A stretch of DNA of 6,544 nt from Candidatus Thorarchaeota archaeon MP8T_1 (GCA_002825465.1 PJER01000113.1:1-6544); one strand, 5' to 3'; shown: positions 1 to 5,468, counted from the stretch's first letter. The notes: a model not told the origin generated them from the sequence alone. Translations and numbers: made by a program.

Positions 1-32
1 CAGAGTCCTATTCCATGACTTGGTCGAGTAAA

Positions 33-461
33 ATGGGAAATAAACTCTATTGGGCAAATGCACTCTTCTCCGAGGCGGATAGAAGATTCAATGAAGTCGA
101 GGTTGCAAGAGTACGTGCAGCAGGTTATACAGTCTTTCTACCACAGGAAGCCTTCAGTGGTAATGCAGATCCTACAAATGAGGAGATATTCAGAATTGAT
201 ACTGAAGAATTACAATCATGCAATGCTGTTGTTGCATGTCTTGACCAGTTTCCTATCGATAGTGGCGTAGCCTGTGAAATAGGGGTTGCATATGGGTCAA
301 AAATACCCGTCATCGGCTTGTACACAGATATCAGAAGTAGAAGAAAAGGCGCAGGGAGAATGTACAAGAATCAATACGTTCTTGGAGCAATTGAATCTCA
401 TGGAGAGATAGTCAATAGTGTTGAAAAGCTCATAGAGGTTCTTCCAAAGTACACCTCATAG
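33..461 (+). CDS. Nucleoside 2-deoxyribosyltransferase-family protein
   Basis: Enzymes of this family cleave or exchange the N-glycosidic bond of 2'-deoxyribonucleosides (or their 5'-monophosphates) through a covalent glutamyl-sugar intermediate, and act in cytosolic nucleotide salvage or clean-up. Numbering from the ATG at 15, the sequence shows the N-terminal strand with a tyrosine (LYWANALFS, Tyr12), Asp62 before the ELQSCNAVVACLD strand, and DSGVACEIG with Asp82 and Glu88. The Asp62/Asp82/Glu88 spacing matches Asp72/Asp92/Glu98 of the Lactobacillus enzyme. A late YKNQYVLGAIE segment supplies the usual C-terminal Asn. The ATG at 33 is preferred because it puts the tyrosine near residue 6, as in relatives. 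The ATG at 15 is in the same frame, no clear ribosome site is seen for either, and the frame stays open to the window edge, so a longer N-terminus is possible. Base exchange versus simple hydrolysis cannot be decided. It converges with the next gene, overlapping it by six bases. Confidence 0.85.
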   Translation: MGNKLYWANALFSEADRRFNEVEVARVRAAGYTVFLPQEAFSGNADPTNEEIFRIDTEELQSCNAVVACLDQFPIDSGVACEIGVAYGSKIPVIGLYTDIRSRRKGAGRMYKNQYVLGAIESHGEIVNSVEKLIEVLPKYTS

Positions 462-725
462 ATCAAGTCTTTCGAGAGCTGCCCTTAATCGTTCTTTGAA
501 TCCCTCTGGATCCTCACCATCAAGCTTCTTTCGAACCATCTTCCAAGCAGCTGCACTATTAGGATAGTCCACACTAAGCATATCATGTATGACTTCGTCG
601 ATCTTGTCCATATTCTCGTTGGTAATCTCTATCCCAATATCGACGAATAACTGTTGCATTCTGGAATTCTTGAAGTATTTGGGCATCGATATTCGTGGCA
701 TTACTTGTGCTGTCGTATTTTTCAT
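456..725 (-). CDS. Small helical protein of unknown function (89 aa)
   Basis: I do not recognise a family. The product is a soluble, charged 89-residue protein with no membrane segment, signal peptide or Cys pairs. It appears mostly helical: a segment around residues 15-32, a helix around 37-50 (ENMDKIDEVIHDML), a DYPNSAAAWKMVRKKL segment at about 53-68, and a basic/acidic C-terminal helix (GFKERLRAALERL). The balanced charge and amphipathic spacing look like real protein, whereas the opposite-strand reading frame here is low-complexity and hydrophobic. The first ATG is used. In-frame ATGs at residues 9 and 14 are alternatives, and none has a convincing ribosome site, so the message may be nearly leaderless. 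It lies 62 bases downstream of the Yip1 gene on the same strand and could be its last operon partner or have its own promoter. Confidence 0.65.
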   Translation of the reverse strand: MKNTTAQVMPRISMPKYFKNSRMQQLFVDIGIEITNENMDKIDEVIHDMLSVDYPNSAAAWKMVRKKLDGEDPEGFKERLRAALERLDL

Positions 726-742
726 TATTATTTCTTTTCTAC

Positions 743-761
743 ACAGAGTTCAAATCTCTGT
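743..761. repeat. Short perfect inverted repeat (6+6) before the orphan gene
   Basis: ACAGAG and CTCTGT flank a 7-base spacer TTCAAAT, 18 bases before the start of the small minus-strand gene. A TATA-like ATTAAAAATG on the minus strand (about 763-772) lies just upstream, so the repeat falls near the expected transcription start and could be an operator. Read on the plus strand, a 5-bp stem with this loop also has the form of a tRNA T-arm, but no tRNA body surrounds it. With six pairs, chance is a serious alternative. Confidence 0.3.
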
Positions 762-787
762 CATTTTTAATTGATCCAAGATCTTTG

Positions 788-1645
788 TCAAATGAAGCTA
801 CTAAAGAAATCTATCAACCATCCAATGAACCCAACAATCATGAATACAGTAAACGCAGAAGATTCTGAATAGGTCTCATGTGTCCCCGCATGTGTTCCTA
901 AACTACCTAATTTTGATTTCCAGAACAATGCGACGAGTGTCAGAATTGCTGAGAGTCCAGTTGTCACCCAGAAAGTATCAACAGCAAATTGCGCCATCTG
1001 AGCTAGAGCTGTTTCAACATCTACGGTACTAATTGTTATTGACGGAACAAGAATCCAAGATAGAATCATCCCAATAAATGCAAAGATCACATTAGGTATG
1101 TACGCATAACCAGTGACTGAGGCGGCAGCATTGAAATCCCAAGCATTACTATCTGTTAAATGACGAATGAGATAGGATTTGATCAACCATCTTACAACAA
1201 GGACTATTGGAACGAAAATAATGGCACCATATAGAGTGGTAGCAAGTACAGAATTGAGGAGATCACTATCTGGTCCTACAAACTGAATCTTTGGAATAGT
1301 AAGAGCTACACCAATTGCACTGATAATGGTCCAGATTACAAATACTACAATGACTCCTTCATAATCCGGAGCTAATCCAATATCCTCCATCGCCTCTTTA
1401 GGTGAGAAAATCACTTTGGTTATTCGCTCTAGAACTGAGAATTTCCTGTCGTACTTTGGATATTGTATCGGAGGTGTCCTTCGAGGCGTGGATATAGGCT
1501 CAGGTCCATCGCCTGCAAGATAAGATACTCTAGATACAGGTGCTCCACATTTTCCACAATATGCGTTTCCATAAGGAACAACTGTCCCACAACGGGGACA
1601 GATAGTACTAGTGTCATCATCGATACTCAATTGAAACCCCAACAA
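788..1645 (-). CDS. Zn-ribbon plus Yip1-type multi-spanning membrane protein
   Basis: The protein begins with a short zinc ribbon, CPRCG and CGKCG (Cys16, 19, 30, 33). A Pro/Arg-rich linker at about 46-66 follows, then a hydrophobic region with five likely membrane spans at about 97-117, 133-155, 181-203, 223-242 and 264-284. The pattern FSPKEAMEDI before the first span and TGYAYIPNVIF entering the third is typical of the Yip1 superfamily. In eukaryotes, Yip1 proteins bind Rab GTPases and act in vesicle traffic. Prokaryotic members are mostly uncharacterised, so no function should be transferred. The ribbon is expected on the cytoplasmic side. The start is uncertain: no ATG precedes the ribbon, the first codon used is TTG, and a third TTG (residue 6, LSIDDD) has a GGGG stretch about six bases upstream. 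It lies 43 bases downstream of the thioesterase gene on the same strand. Confidence 0.85.
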   Translation of the reverse strand: MLGFQLSIDDDTSTICPRCGTVVPYGNAYCGKCGAPVSRVSYLAGDGPEPISTPRRTPPIQYPKYDRKFSVLERITKVIFSPKEAMEDIGLAPDYEGVIVVFVIWTIISAIGVALTIPKIQFVGPDSDLLNSVLATTLYGAIIFVPIVLVVRWLIKSYLIRHLTDSNAWDFNAAASVTGYAYIPNVIFAFIGMILSWILVPSITISTVDVETALAQMAQFAVDTFWVTTGLSAILTLVALFWKSKLGSLGTHAGTHETYSESSAFTVFMIVGFIGWLIDFFSSFI

Positions 1646-1688
1646 GAGCTTGGTTCCAAGGACTAAAATGGTTTGCGCTGTTCAGATT

Positions 1689-2144
1689 TCATTTTATGAA
1701 AACATCAGGATTAACGCCTACTGTGACAACTTCACCTATCACACAGAGAGTTTCCCCAGAATAGAGTGAGCAAGAGACAGTGATTCGATTGCCATCAACT
1801 TCTTTAACCTGAGCTCTCAAAGTAACTGGTTTGTCAAGTGGGGTCGGTCTCTTAAACTTGACAGAGAGCGATGCAGTCACATGCATGATATTCCAACTAG
1901 CATCTTTCTGTTTCTGGGCATAGGCATTAGCAGTACCTGTTCCATGACAGTCGATGATCGTTGAAATTATCCCGCCATTAAGAATCCCTGGAAAGGCAAG
2001 ATGGTGTTCCTTTGGAATGAATGTAGCAACGGTCTCTTCATCTTCCCAATAGCTCTTTAATTGTAGACCATGAGTGTTATTCTTACCACAACCCCAGCAA
2101 TATGATGCTGCTTCAGGCCAATCGTCTTGAATTGGAGCTTTCAT
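1689..2144 (-). CDS. PaaI-like hotdog-fold thioesterase
   Basis: This is a single hotdog domain of 151 residues, the normal size for PaaI/YbgC-related acyl-CoA thioesterases, which hydrolyse the thioester of acyl- or aryl-CoA in the cytosol. The N-terminus has CWGCGKNNTHGL (Cys16, Cys19), the motif that opens the THEM4/PaaI-like branch. The central helix signature is HHLAFPGILNGGIISTIID. Asp65 at its end corresponds to the usual catalytic acid, while the common HGG is NGG here (Asn56). The C-terminal strands include SVKFKRPTPLDKPVTLRAQV, the expected second half of the fold. The ATG start has no ribosome site a few bases upstream, suggesting a leaderless transcript. It is the first gene of a possible minus-strand run with the Yip1 protein and the orphan. 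The substrate is unknown. Confidence 0.88.
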   Translation of the reverse strand: MKAPIQDDWPEAASYCWGCGKNNTHGLQLKSYWEDEETVATFIPKEHHLAFPGILNGGIISTIIDCHGTGTANAYAQKQKDASWNIMHVTASLSVKFKRPTPLDKPVTLRAQVKEVDGNRITVSCSLYSGETLCVIGEVVTVGVNPDVFIK

Positions 2145-2242
2145 GAACCTAAATTATGGACAATCTCTTGTAAAGATAGTGCAATAATCACATACTAATC
2201 CTGTAAGTAGATTCAAATTAGATTTTGAGAGGGCAATGAACC
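2145..2242. promoter_or_regulatory. Divergent promoter spacer, thioesterase / SGNH hydrolase
   Basis: This 98-base AT-rich gap separates two genes read outwards and so must hold both promoters. A weak TATA-like CTTTACAAG on the minus strand (about 2168-2176) sits at the distance expected for a leaderless thioesterase message. A good purine-rich ribosome site, GAGAGGG at 2227-2233, lies nine bases before the ATG of the SGNH gene. It favours that ATG over the out-of-frame ATG at 2236. No clear operator is visible. Confidence 0.4.
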
Positions 2243-3079
2243 ATGTTTTTCCTACTCTTCATCAATGCATTGGTCATTTTAATTGTCGCTATCCCTATGT
2301 TGAGAGTATATTGGTTAATGATGAAGCTCCCTCAGAATAGACCTGAAAACTTTGAGAAGGAAGAGGGGAAGATGGTAATCGTCTTTGCTGGAGATAGTAT
2401 CACGCATGGTCAAATAGGAGAGAATTACGTCACAATGATTTCGGAGCGGTTAGATGGTCAGAAATATGGTCTTGTCAATGCGGGTTTGAATACAAACCTT
2501 GCATGGAATCTACTGCAACGTCTTGACGAAATTATTGAGTGTGAACCCGAAGTCATTACAATATTAATAGGAACTAATGATGCAAATGCTGCGCGAGGAG
2601 AGGATGAAGCAAAATTCTACGTGAAGAGTATGGAGCTTCCTCGAATGCCTGATCAAGACTGGTACAGAGAATCTTTGCACATGATAGTTACGACTCTCCA
2701 AAAGAAGACCAATGCAAAGATTGGATTGATTTCGATACCCCCAATTGGGGAAGATCCAAATGATTTTGCCTTCAAGATAAGTTCAGATTATTGTACCTCC
2801 ATCAAAGAAGTAGCAAGTTCAATGGGTGTGACATATCTTCCCCTTCATGAAAAGATGGTAGAATACTTGGAGAACCATCCAGGAAATCCAGCTTATTCAT
2901 TCAAGTGGGAAAAAATCGAGATGTTCTTAGCTTGTTTCAAGAGATACATTCTCAGGAAGGACTGGAACTCCATTGGTGAATCAAGAGGATTTCAGATACA
3001 TGTTGACTATCTTCACTTGAACACAAGAGCGGCCGCAATATTGGTAGACATGCTTGAGGAGTTCATTAAAGAGACCTAG
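2243..3079 (+). CDS. SGNH/GDSL-family hydrolase with N-terminal membrane anchor
   Basis: SGNH hydrolases are esterases, lipases or deacetylases acting on ester-linked groups of lipids or carbohydrates. All four signature blocks are present: GDSITHG with nucleophile Ser52, the block II Gly81 in NAGLNTN, IGTND with Asn112, and DYLHLN with Asp255 and His258 completing the triad. Residues 2 to about 27 are strongly hydrophobic, followed by positive residues and no obvious cleavage site, so it is probably a signal anchor. Whether the catalytic domain faces the cytoplasm or the exterior is not clear. The 278-residue length is somewhat long, with extra sequence between blocks III and V, including an aromatic and basic stretch at about 225-245 that might touch a membrane. 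The start is supported by GAGAGGG at 2227-2233. The gene ends convergently with the GNAT gene. The substrate cannot be inferred. Confidence 0.88.
   Translation: MFFLLFINALVILIVAIPMLRVYWLMMKLPQNRPENFEKEEGKMVIVFAGDSITHGQIGENYVTMISERLDGQKYGLVNAGLNTNLAWNLLQRLDEIIECEPEVITILIGTNDANAARGEDEAKFYVKSMELPRMPDQDWYRESLHMIVTTLQKKTNAKIGLISIPPIGEDPNDFAFKISSDYCTSIKEVASSMGVTYLPLHEKMVEYLENHPGNPAYSFKWEKIEMFLACFKRYILRKDWNSIGESRGFQIHVDYLHLNTRAAAILVDMLEEFIKET
3076..3079. other. Shared palindromic stop codons (CTAG) of convergent genes
   Basis: The SGNH hydrolase and GNAT genes converge and both end in TAG within the same four bases, CTAG, which reads the same on both strands. There is therefore no spacer and no independent terminator between them, so transcripts from the two sides must overlap at the 3' end. 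Confidence 0.85.
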
Positions 3080-3624
3080 TTATCTCGAGGTGTTGATCCG
3101 GGATTATTTTTCCTCAAGTCTTGCCAGTAGTAGACGACAGGAGTGCTTCTATCAAACCCGACTCCTTCGTATGCTTTCCTTGCAGCTATATGTGGATCGT
3201 CAAGGCCAGTTTCTACAAATCCGACTTTGATACCTTCTTTTCTCAGATAGTCGAGAACATGGCGATACATGAATTTCCCTAATCCCTGTCCTTGAAATTC
3301 AGGAAGGACACCATTATTATCTATTATACCCAGACTCAGCTCCCAATTAATTTTGAAAGTCACAAATCCAATTATCATCCCGCGCTTTTCCAAGACCCAG
3401 ACCCATTCAGGATGTTCTGCAAATAATTCATCATTCTGTTCTCTCTTTCGTACTTGCCAAGTAATACTAGGGTCTCGCATTGCGTCACCGATTTCTTTAC
3501 TCTGCATCTGAATCCAGCTATCCGCAATCTCTTGATAACAGATCAGTGTAATCTCATTGATTCTTGGCAAATCATTGAGTTGAGCCTTCCGTAGGACAAA
3601 TTCATCCTTCTTTCCGATGACCAT
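3076..3624 (-). CDS. GNAT-family N-acetyltransferase
   Basis: This is a GCN5-related acetyltransferase, which transfers an acetyl group from acetyl-CoA to an amine. The N-terminus FVLRKAQLNDLPRINEI is the usual first strand and helix. The core strand WVLEKRGMIIGFVTF follows, and motif A is VLPEFQGQGLGKFMYRHVL, whose Gln111-Gly116 loop is the pyrophosphate-binding Q-G-x-G-x-G type. A late KAYEGVGF segment is the standard motif B helix ending in a GF turn, followed by a short aromatic strand. At 182 residues it is a complete single-domain member. The ATG start is well supported by TGAGGA (3632-3637 on the opposite strand) seven bases upstream. A TATA-like ATTATA at 3680-3685 would give a leader of about 30 bases. 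Its acceptor is unknown; it could be protein, peptide or small molecule. Confidence 0.88.
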   Translation of the reverse strand: MVIGKKDEFVLRKAQLNDLPRINEITLICYQEIADSWIQMQSKEIGDAMRDPSITWQVRKREQNDELFAEHPEWVWVLEKRGMIIGFVTFKINWELSLGIIDNNGVLPEFQGQGLGKFMYRHVLDYLRKEGIKVGFVETGLDDPHIAARKAYEGVGFDRSTPVVYYWQDLRKNNPGSTPRDN

Positions 3625-3631
3625 GGAGAAT

Positions 3632-3637
3632 TCCTCA
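3632..3637 (-). promoter_or_regulatory. Ribosome-binding site of the GNAT gene
   Basis: TGAGGA on the minus strand ends seven bases before the ATG, a good match to the purine-rich Shine-Dalgarno core, and fixes this ATG as the start. Confidence 0.6.
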
Positions 3638-3679
3638 CTACTCGAGGATTTTTGAGAGATAATAGTCTTCTCAAGAGCG

Positions 3680-3685
3680 TATAAT
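3680..3685 (-). promoter_or_regulatory. TATA-like box for the GNAT gene
   Basis: ATTATA on the minus strand lies about 55 bases before the start codon. A transcription start some 25 bases downstream would give a leader of roughly 30 bases containing the ribosome site. It is assigned by position and composition only. Confidence 0.35.
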
Positions 3686-3705
3686 CATGGTCAATATGCA
3701 AGAGG

Positions 3706-3728
3706 TTATTTACTCATAAACTATAGTT
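3706..3728 (+). promoter_or_regulatory. Likely promoter of msrB with a 10-bp palindrome
   Basis: TTATTTAC and CATAAAC are TATA-like and lie 22-38 bases before the ATG, the position expected for a leaderless archaeal transcript. No ribosome site is seen before this gene. A perfect 10-base palindrome, AACTATAGTT, occupies 3719-3728 and could be part of the TATA element or an operator. The call rests on position and composition. Confidence 0.35.
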
Positions 3729-3743
3729 AATATTGTGGTATAG

Positions 3744-4136
3744 ATGAATAAAGAGAATGATGAATGGAAATTAACACTATCTCCGGAACAATACAAGGTT
3801 CTCCGTGAGTGTGGGACAGAACCTCCGTTTTCCGGCAAGTATGTCAACCACAAAGAGAATGGAACCTATGTATGTGCAGGGTGTGGGAACGAGCTATTCT
3901 CTTCGGACACCAAGTACGAATCAGGAAGCGGTTGGCCAAGCTTCTGGGATCAAGTATCTAAAGATGCCATAGAAACAAGAGAGGATAATAGCCTCTGGAT
4001 GAAGAGAACTGAGATTATCTGCAAGAAATGTGGTGGTCATCTTGGTCATGTCTTTGACGATGGCCCAAATCCCACGGGTTTAAGATATTGTGTGAATTCT
4101 TTATCATTAGACTTCAAACCTGCAGATAGTGAGTAG
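3744..4136 (+). CDS. msrB: Peptide-methionine (R)-S-oxide reductase MsrB
   Basis: MsrB reduces the R epimer of methionine sulfoxide in oxidised proteins back to methionine, using thioredoxin-type reductants in the cytosol. The whole 130-residue protein is the MsrB domain. The opening [20 protein letters not shown] is the standard N-terminal motif. CAGC (Cys44, Cys47) and CKKC (Cys93, Cys96) form the structural zinc site. [24 protein letters not shown] and RYCVNSLSL are the substrate-pocket and catalytic motifs, with Cys116 as the catalytic cysteine. It is cysteine-dependent, not selenocysteine-dependent. Cys23 is a possible resolving residue, but this cannot be settled here. No msrA partner lies in the window. 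The ATG has no ribosome site and is probably read from a leaderless transcript. The AAC(3)-family gene follows 78 bases downstream with its own apparent promoter. Confidence 0.96.
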   Translation: MNKENDEWKLTLSPEQYKVLRECGTEPPFSGKYVNHKENGTYVCAGCGNELFSSDTKYESGSGWPSFWDQVSKDAIETREDNSLWMKRTEIICKKCGGHLGHVFDDGPNPTGLRYCVNSLSLDFKPADSE

Positions 4137-4163
4137 TTGCATTTTCCGAACAGCGGAGTTCAA

Positions 4164-4172
4164 CATATTTTT
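4164..4172 (+). promoter_or_regulatory. TATA-like box for the AAC(3)-family gene
   Basis: CATATTTTT lies about 45 bases before the start. A transcription start about 25 bases downstream would leave a leader of about 20 bases that includes the strong ribosome site. This suggests the gene has its own promoter and is not merely read through from msrB. The call is positional only. Confidence 0.35.
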
Positions 4173-4203
4173 GTGTAGGTCAGAAAGCATCATGTCAGCT
4201 ATT

Positions 4204-4210
4204 AGGTGAT
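4204..4210 (+). promoter_or_regulatory. Strong ribosome-binding site that decides the AAC(3) start
   Basis: AGGTGAT is a full match to the 3' end of 16S rRNA (AUCACCU) and ends four bases before the ATG at 4215. It makes that ATG the start. The overlapping GTG at 4206 and ATG at 4209 are in the same frame, but they lie within or against the site itself. Confidence 0.75.
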
Positions 4211-4214
4211 GCTA

Positions 4215-5063
4215 ATGAAGAAACCTTGGGAAAATGAGAGACTTCTTGTAGACGCCACAAAAGAACCAAGTACTAGAAAGAGTATCGTTGAAGATCTCAG
4301 AAAAGCCGGAATTTCACCAGGTGATGCCCTAATTGTACATTCATCCATGAAATCAATAGGGTGGATTGTTGGAGGAGCAATTACTGTTATCGATGCCCTC
4401 ATGGAAGTAGTCTCAGACCAAGGAACACTAGTCATGCCAACACAGTCCACAGACAATGGAGAGCCTTCAAACTGGAGCCGTCCAGCAGTACCAGAAGATT
4501 GGTGGGAAACCATTCGAAATGAGTTCCCTCCATATGACCCAGTAATAACTCCTACTCGAAAAATGGGCATAATTCCAGAGACATTCCGTAAGTATCCTAA
4601 TGTTTATCGTAGTGCACATCCACAGTCATCCTTTGGTGCTTGGGGGAAGCACGCAGAATATGTTGTAGAGAGTCATCCCGTGGATGATGAGTTTGGAATG
4701 AAGAGTCCTCTTGCAAAACTGTATGAGCTGGATGCAAAAATACTCTTGATTGGAATTGGATTAATGTGTAACACATCCCTCCATCACGCCGAGGCAAAAG
4801 CAAATCTTCCGAACATGCCAATAGAAAAGAAAGGTGCGGCTGTTCTTGAGAATGGGCAGAGGGTTTGGGCAGTGTGGGAGCAACCTGAATACGATGACGG
4901 AGACTTCCACTTGATAGCCGCTGATTTTGAAAAGAAAGAAGGTCTATCACCAGTATATATCGGACACGCTGAGAGTCACGTCTTTTCGATGCGCGAGCTT
5001 ATAGACTATGGAGTAGACTGGTTAAGGAAGAACCGCCAATATGCTTCTGCGGATAGTAACTAG
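4215..5063 (+). CDS. AAC(3)-family (antibiotic_NAT) N-acetyltransferase
   Basis: This 282-residue protein belongs to the aminoglycoside 3-N-acetyltransferase fold family, which uses acetyl-CoA to acetylate an amine. Hallmarks in order are AGISPGDALIVHSSMKSIGWIVGG near the N-terminus (His42, Ser43, Ser44), GTLVMPTQ at 70-77, RKMGIIPETFRK at 115-126, SAHPQSSFGAWG at 133-144, SPLAKLYEL at 164-172, and ILLIGIGLMCNTSLHHAE at 176-193, whose His and Glu belong to the active-site region. A late DDGDFHLIAADFE segment is also typical. The family includes clinical resistance enzymes and many chromosomal relatives, such as Bacillus YokD, with no shown drug role. Nothing nearby suggests resistance or mobility, so a housekeeping or metabolite substrate is more likely. 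The start is the ATG at 4215, fixed by the AGGTGAT ribosome site. It ends four bases before the convergent ribbon-helix-helix gene. Confidence 0.9.
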   Translation: MKKPWENERLLVDATKEPSTRKSIVEDLRKAGISPGDALIVHSSMKSIGWIVGGAITVIDALMEVVSDQGTLVMPTQSTDNGEPSNWSRPAVPEDWWETIRNEFPPYDPVITPTRKMGIIPETFRKYPNVYRSAHPQSSFGAWGKHAEYVVESHPVDDEFGMKSPLAKLYELDAKILLIGIGLMCNTSLHHAEAKANLPNMPIEKKGAAVLENGQRVWAVWEQPEYDDGDFHLIAADFEKKEGLSPVYIGHAESHVFSMRELIDYGVDWLRKNRQYASADSN

Positions 5064-5072
5064 ATTGTTACT
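5055..5072. terminator. Small hairpin between convergent genes
   Basis: AGTAAC and GTTACT form a perfect 6-bp inverted repeat with a 6-base loop spanning both stop codons, and three more pairs are possible across a one-base bulge. On the plus strand a pyrimidine-rich stretch (CTCATCTTTCTTTG) follows. This could help terminate the AAC(3)-family transcript, but the stem is weak. Confidence 0.3.
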
Positions 5073-5412
5073 CATCTTTCTTTGCTTGTATAGCTTGAAA
5101 TGCAAGTCGTTTTGCGGACTCGCGCTTCTTTGAGATATCTTGTGCCTGCGAACGAATCTCATCAAACAATGATTTCCTATCCATGATCATCTGTTCCATA
5201 AAGGTAGAAACAACTTCAGAACGGCTCTTGAACACCTCAAGTTCTACAAGGGCATCCAAGACTTCAACGATGTATGGACTCATTCGAGTCATCACAGATA
5301 TCTCACGATTTTGTAGTCCCATATCTTCACGCGAAAACCTGCCAAGCAATTCCTCACGAAGGGATTGCTGATTTGGAACAGTTTCGCTAACTAGTTCCCT
5401 TTTTTTCGACAT
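5068..5412 (-). CDS. Ribbon-helix-helix-like putative DNA-binding protein
   Basis: This is a 114-residue soluble protein. Residues 37-76 fit the ribbon-helix-helix pattern: a short strand EISVMTRMS with alternating residues that would contact DNA, helix one PYIVEVLDALVELEV, the turn FKSR, and helix two SRSEVVSTFMEQMI. Proteins of this fold bind DNA as dimers, often repressing their own or an adjacent gene. Unlike minimal repressors it has a charged 36-residue N-terminal arm and a long basic C-terminal helix (about 79-112, several Lys and Arg) that may aid DNA binding or dimerisation. The ATG start has a TATA-like box about 30 bases upstream, so the message is probably leaderless. It is divergent from the ARPP-1 gene across a 114-base region rich in TGTAA half-sites, an arrangement that suggests it regulates that gene. 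A role as an antitoxin-like or structural protein cannot be excluded. Confidence 0.75.
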   Translation of the reverse strand: MSKKRELVSETVPNQQSLREELLGRFSREDMGLQNREISVMTRMSPYIVEVLDALVELEVFKSRSEVVSTFMEQMIMDRKSLFDEIRSQAQDISKKRESAKRLAFQAIQAKKDE

Positions 5413-5437
5413 TGTTGTAGTGGCTCCAATTTAGGTA

Positions 5438-5445
5438 CATATAAT
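5438..5445 (-). promoter_or_regulatory. TATA-like box for the ribbon-helix-helix gene
   Basis: ATTATATG on the minus strand is centred about 30 bases before the ATG, which predicts a transcript with almost no leader. It lies back to back with the plus-strand TATA box of the ARPP-1 gene, about 20 bases away. Confidence 0.5.
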
Positions 5446-5459
5446 CCATCAAGCTACAC

Positions 5460-5468
5460 TTTAAAAGG
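5460..5468 (+). promoter_or_regulatory. TATA box for the ARPP-1 gene
   Basis: TTTAAAAGG is a good archaeal TATA element. A start of transcription about 25 bases downstream (near 5490) gives a leader of about 37 bases that contains the inverted repeat and the ribosome site. Confidence 0.55.

Noticed and set aside
125..367. 80-aa minus-strand open frame opposite the nucleoside transferase
   Set aside because: It lies wholly inside a gene with recognised catalytic motifs and has no ribosome site or family-like sequence; it is a shadow.
589..774. 61-aa hydrophobic plus-strand frame, which could be a small membrane protein
   Set aside because: It is opposite the more protein-like 89-aa gene, has no ribosome site, and its hydrophobicity follows from reading the opposite strand of a charged protein.
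743..775. End of a tRNA gene, suggested by the T-arm-like repeat
   Set aside because: No anticodon arm, D-arm or matching acceptor 5' strand is found within 100 bases upstream, and the would-be acceptor stem is nearly all A/T.
2236..2238. ATG at 2236 as start of the SGNH gene, and ATG at 5513 as start of the ARPP-1 gene
   Set aside because: Both are out of frame with the genes; the ribosome sites are well spaced for the ATGs at 2243 and 5527.
4202..4950. Two minus-strand open frames (122 and 117 aa) opposite the AAC(3)-family gene
   Set aside because: They are shadows of a well-supported gene, with Ser/Arg/His/Leu-rich composition typical of antisense reading.
3744..5063. msrB and the AAC(3)-family gene as one operon
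   Set aside because: The 78-base gap contains a TATA-like box and a strong ribosome site, so separate transcription is more likely, although read-through is not excluded.
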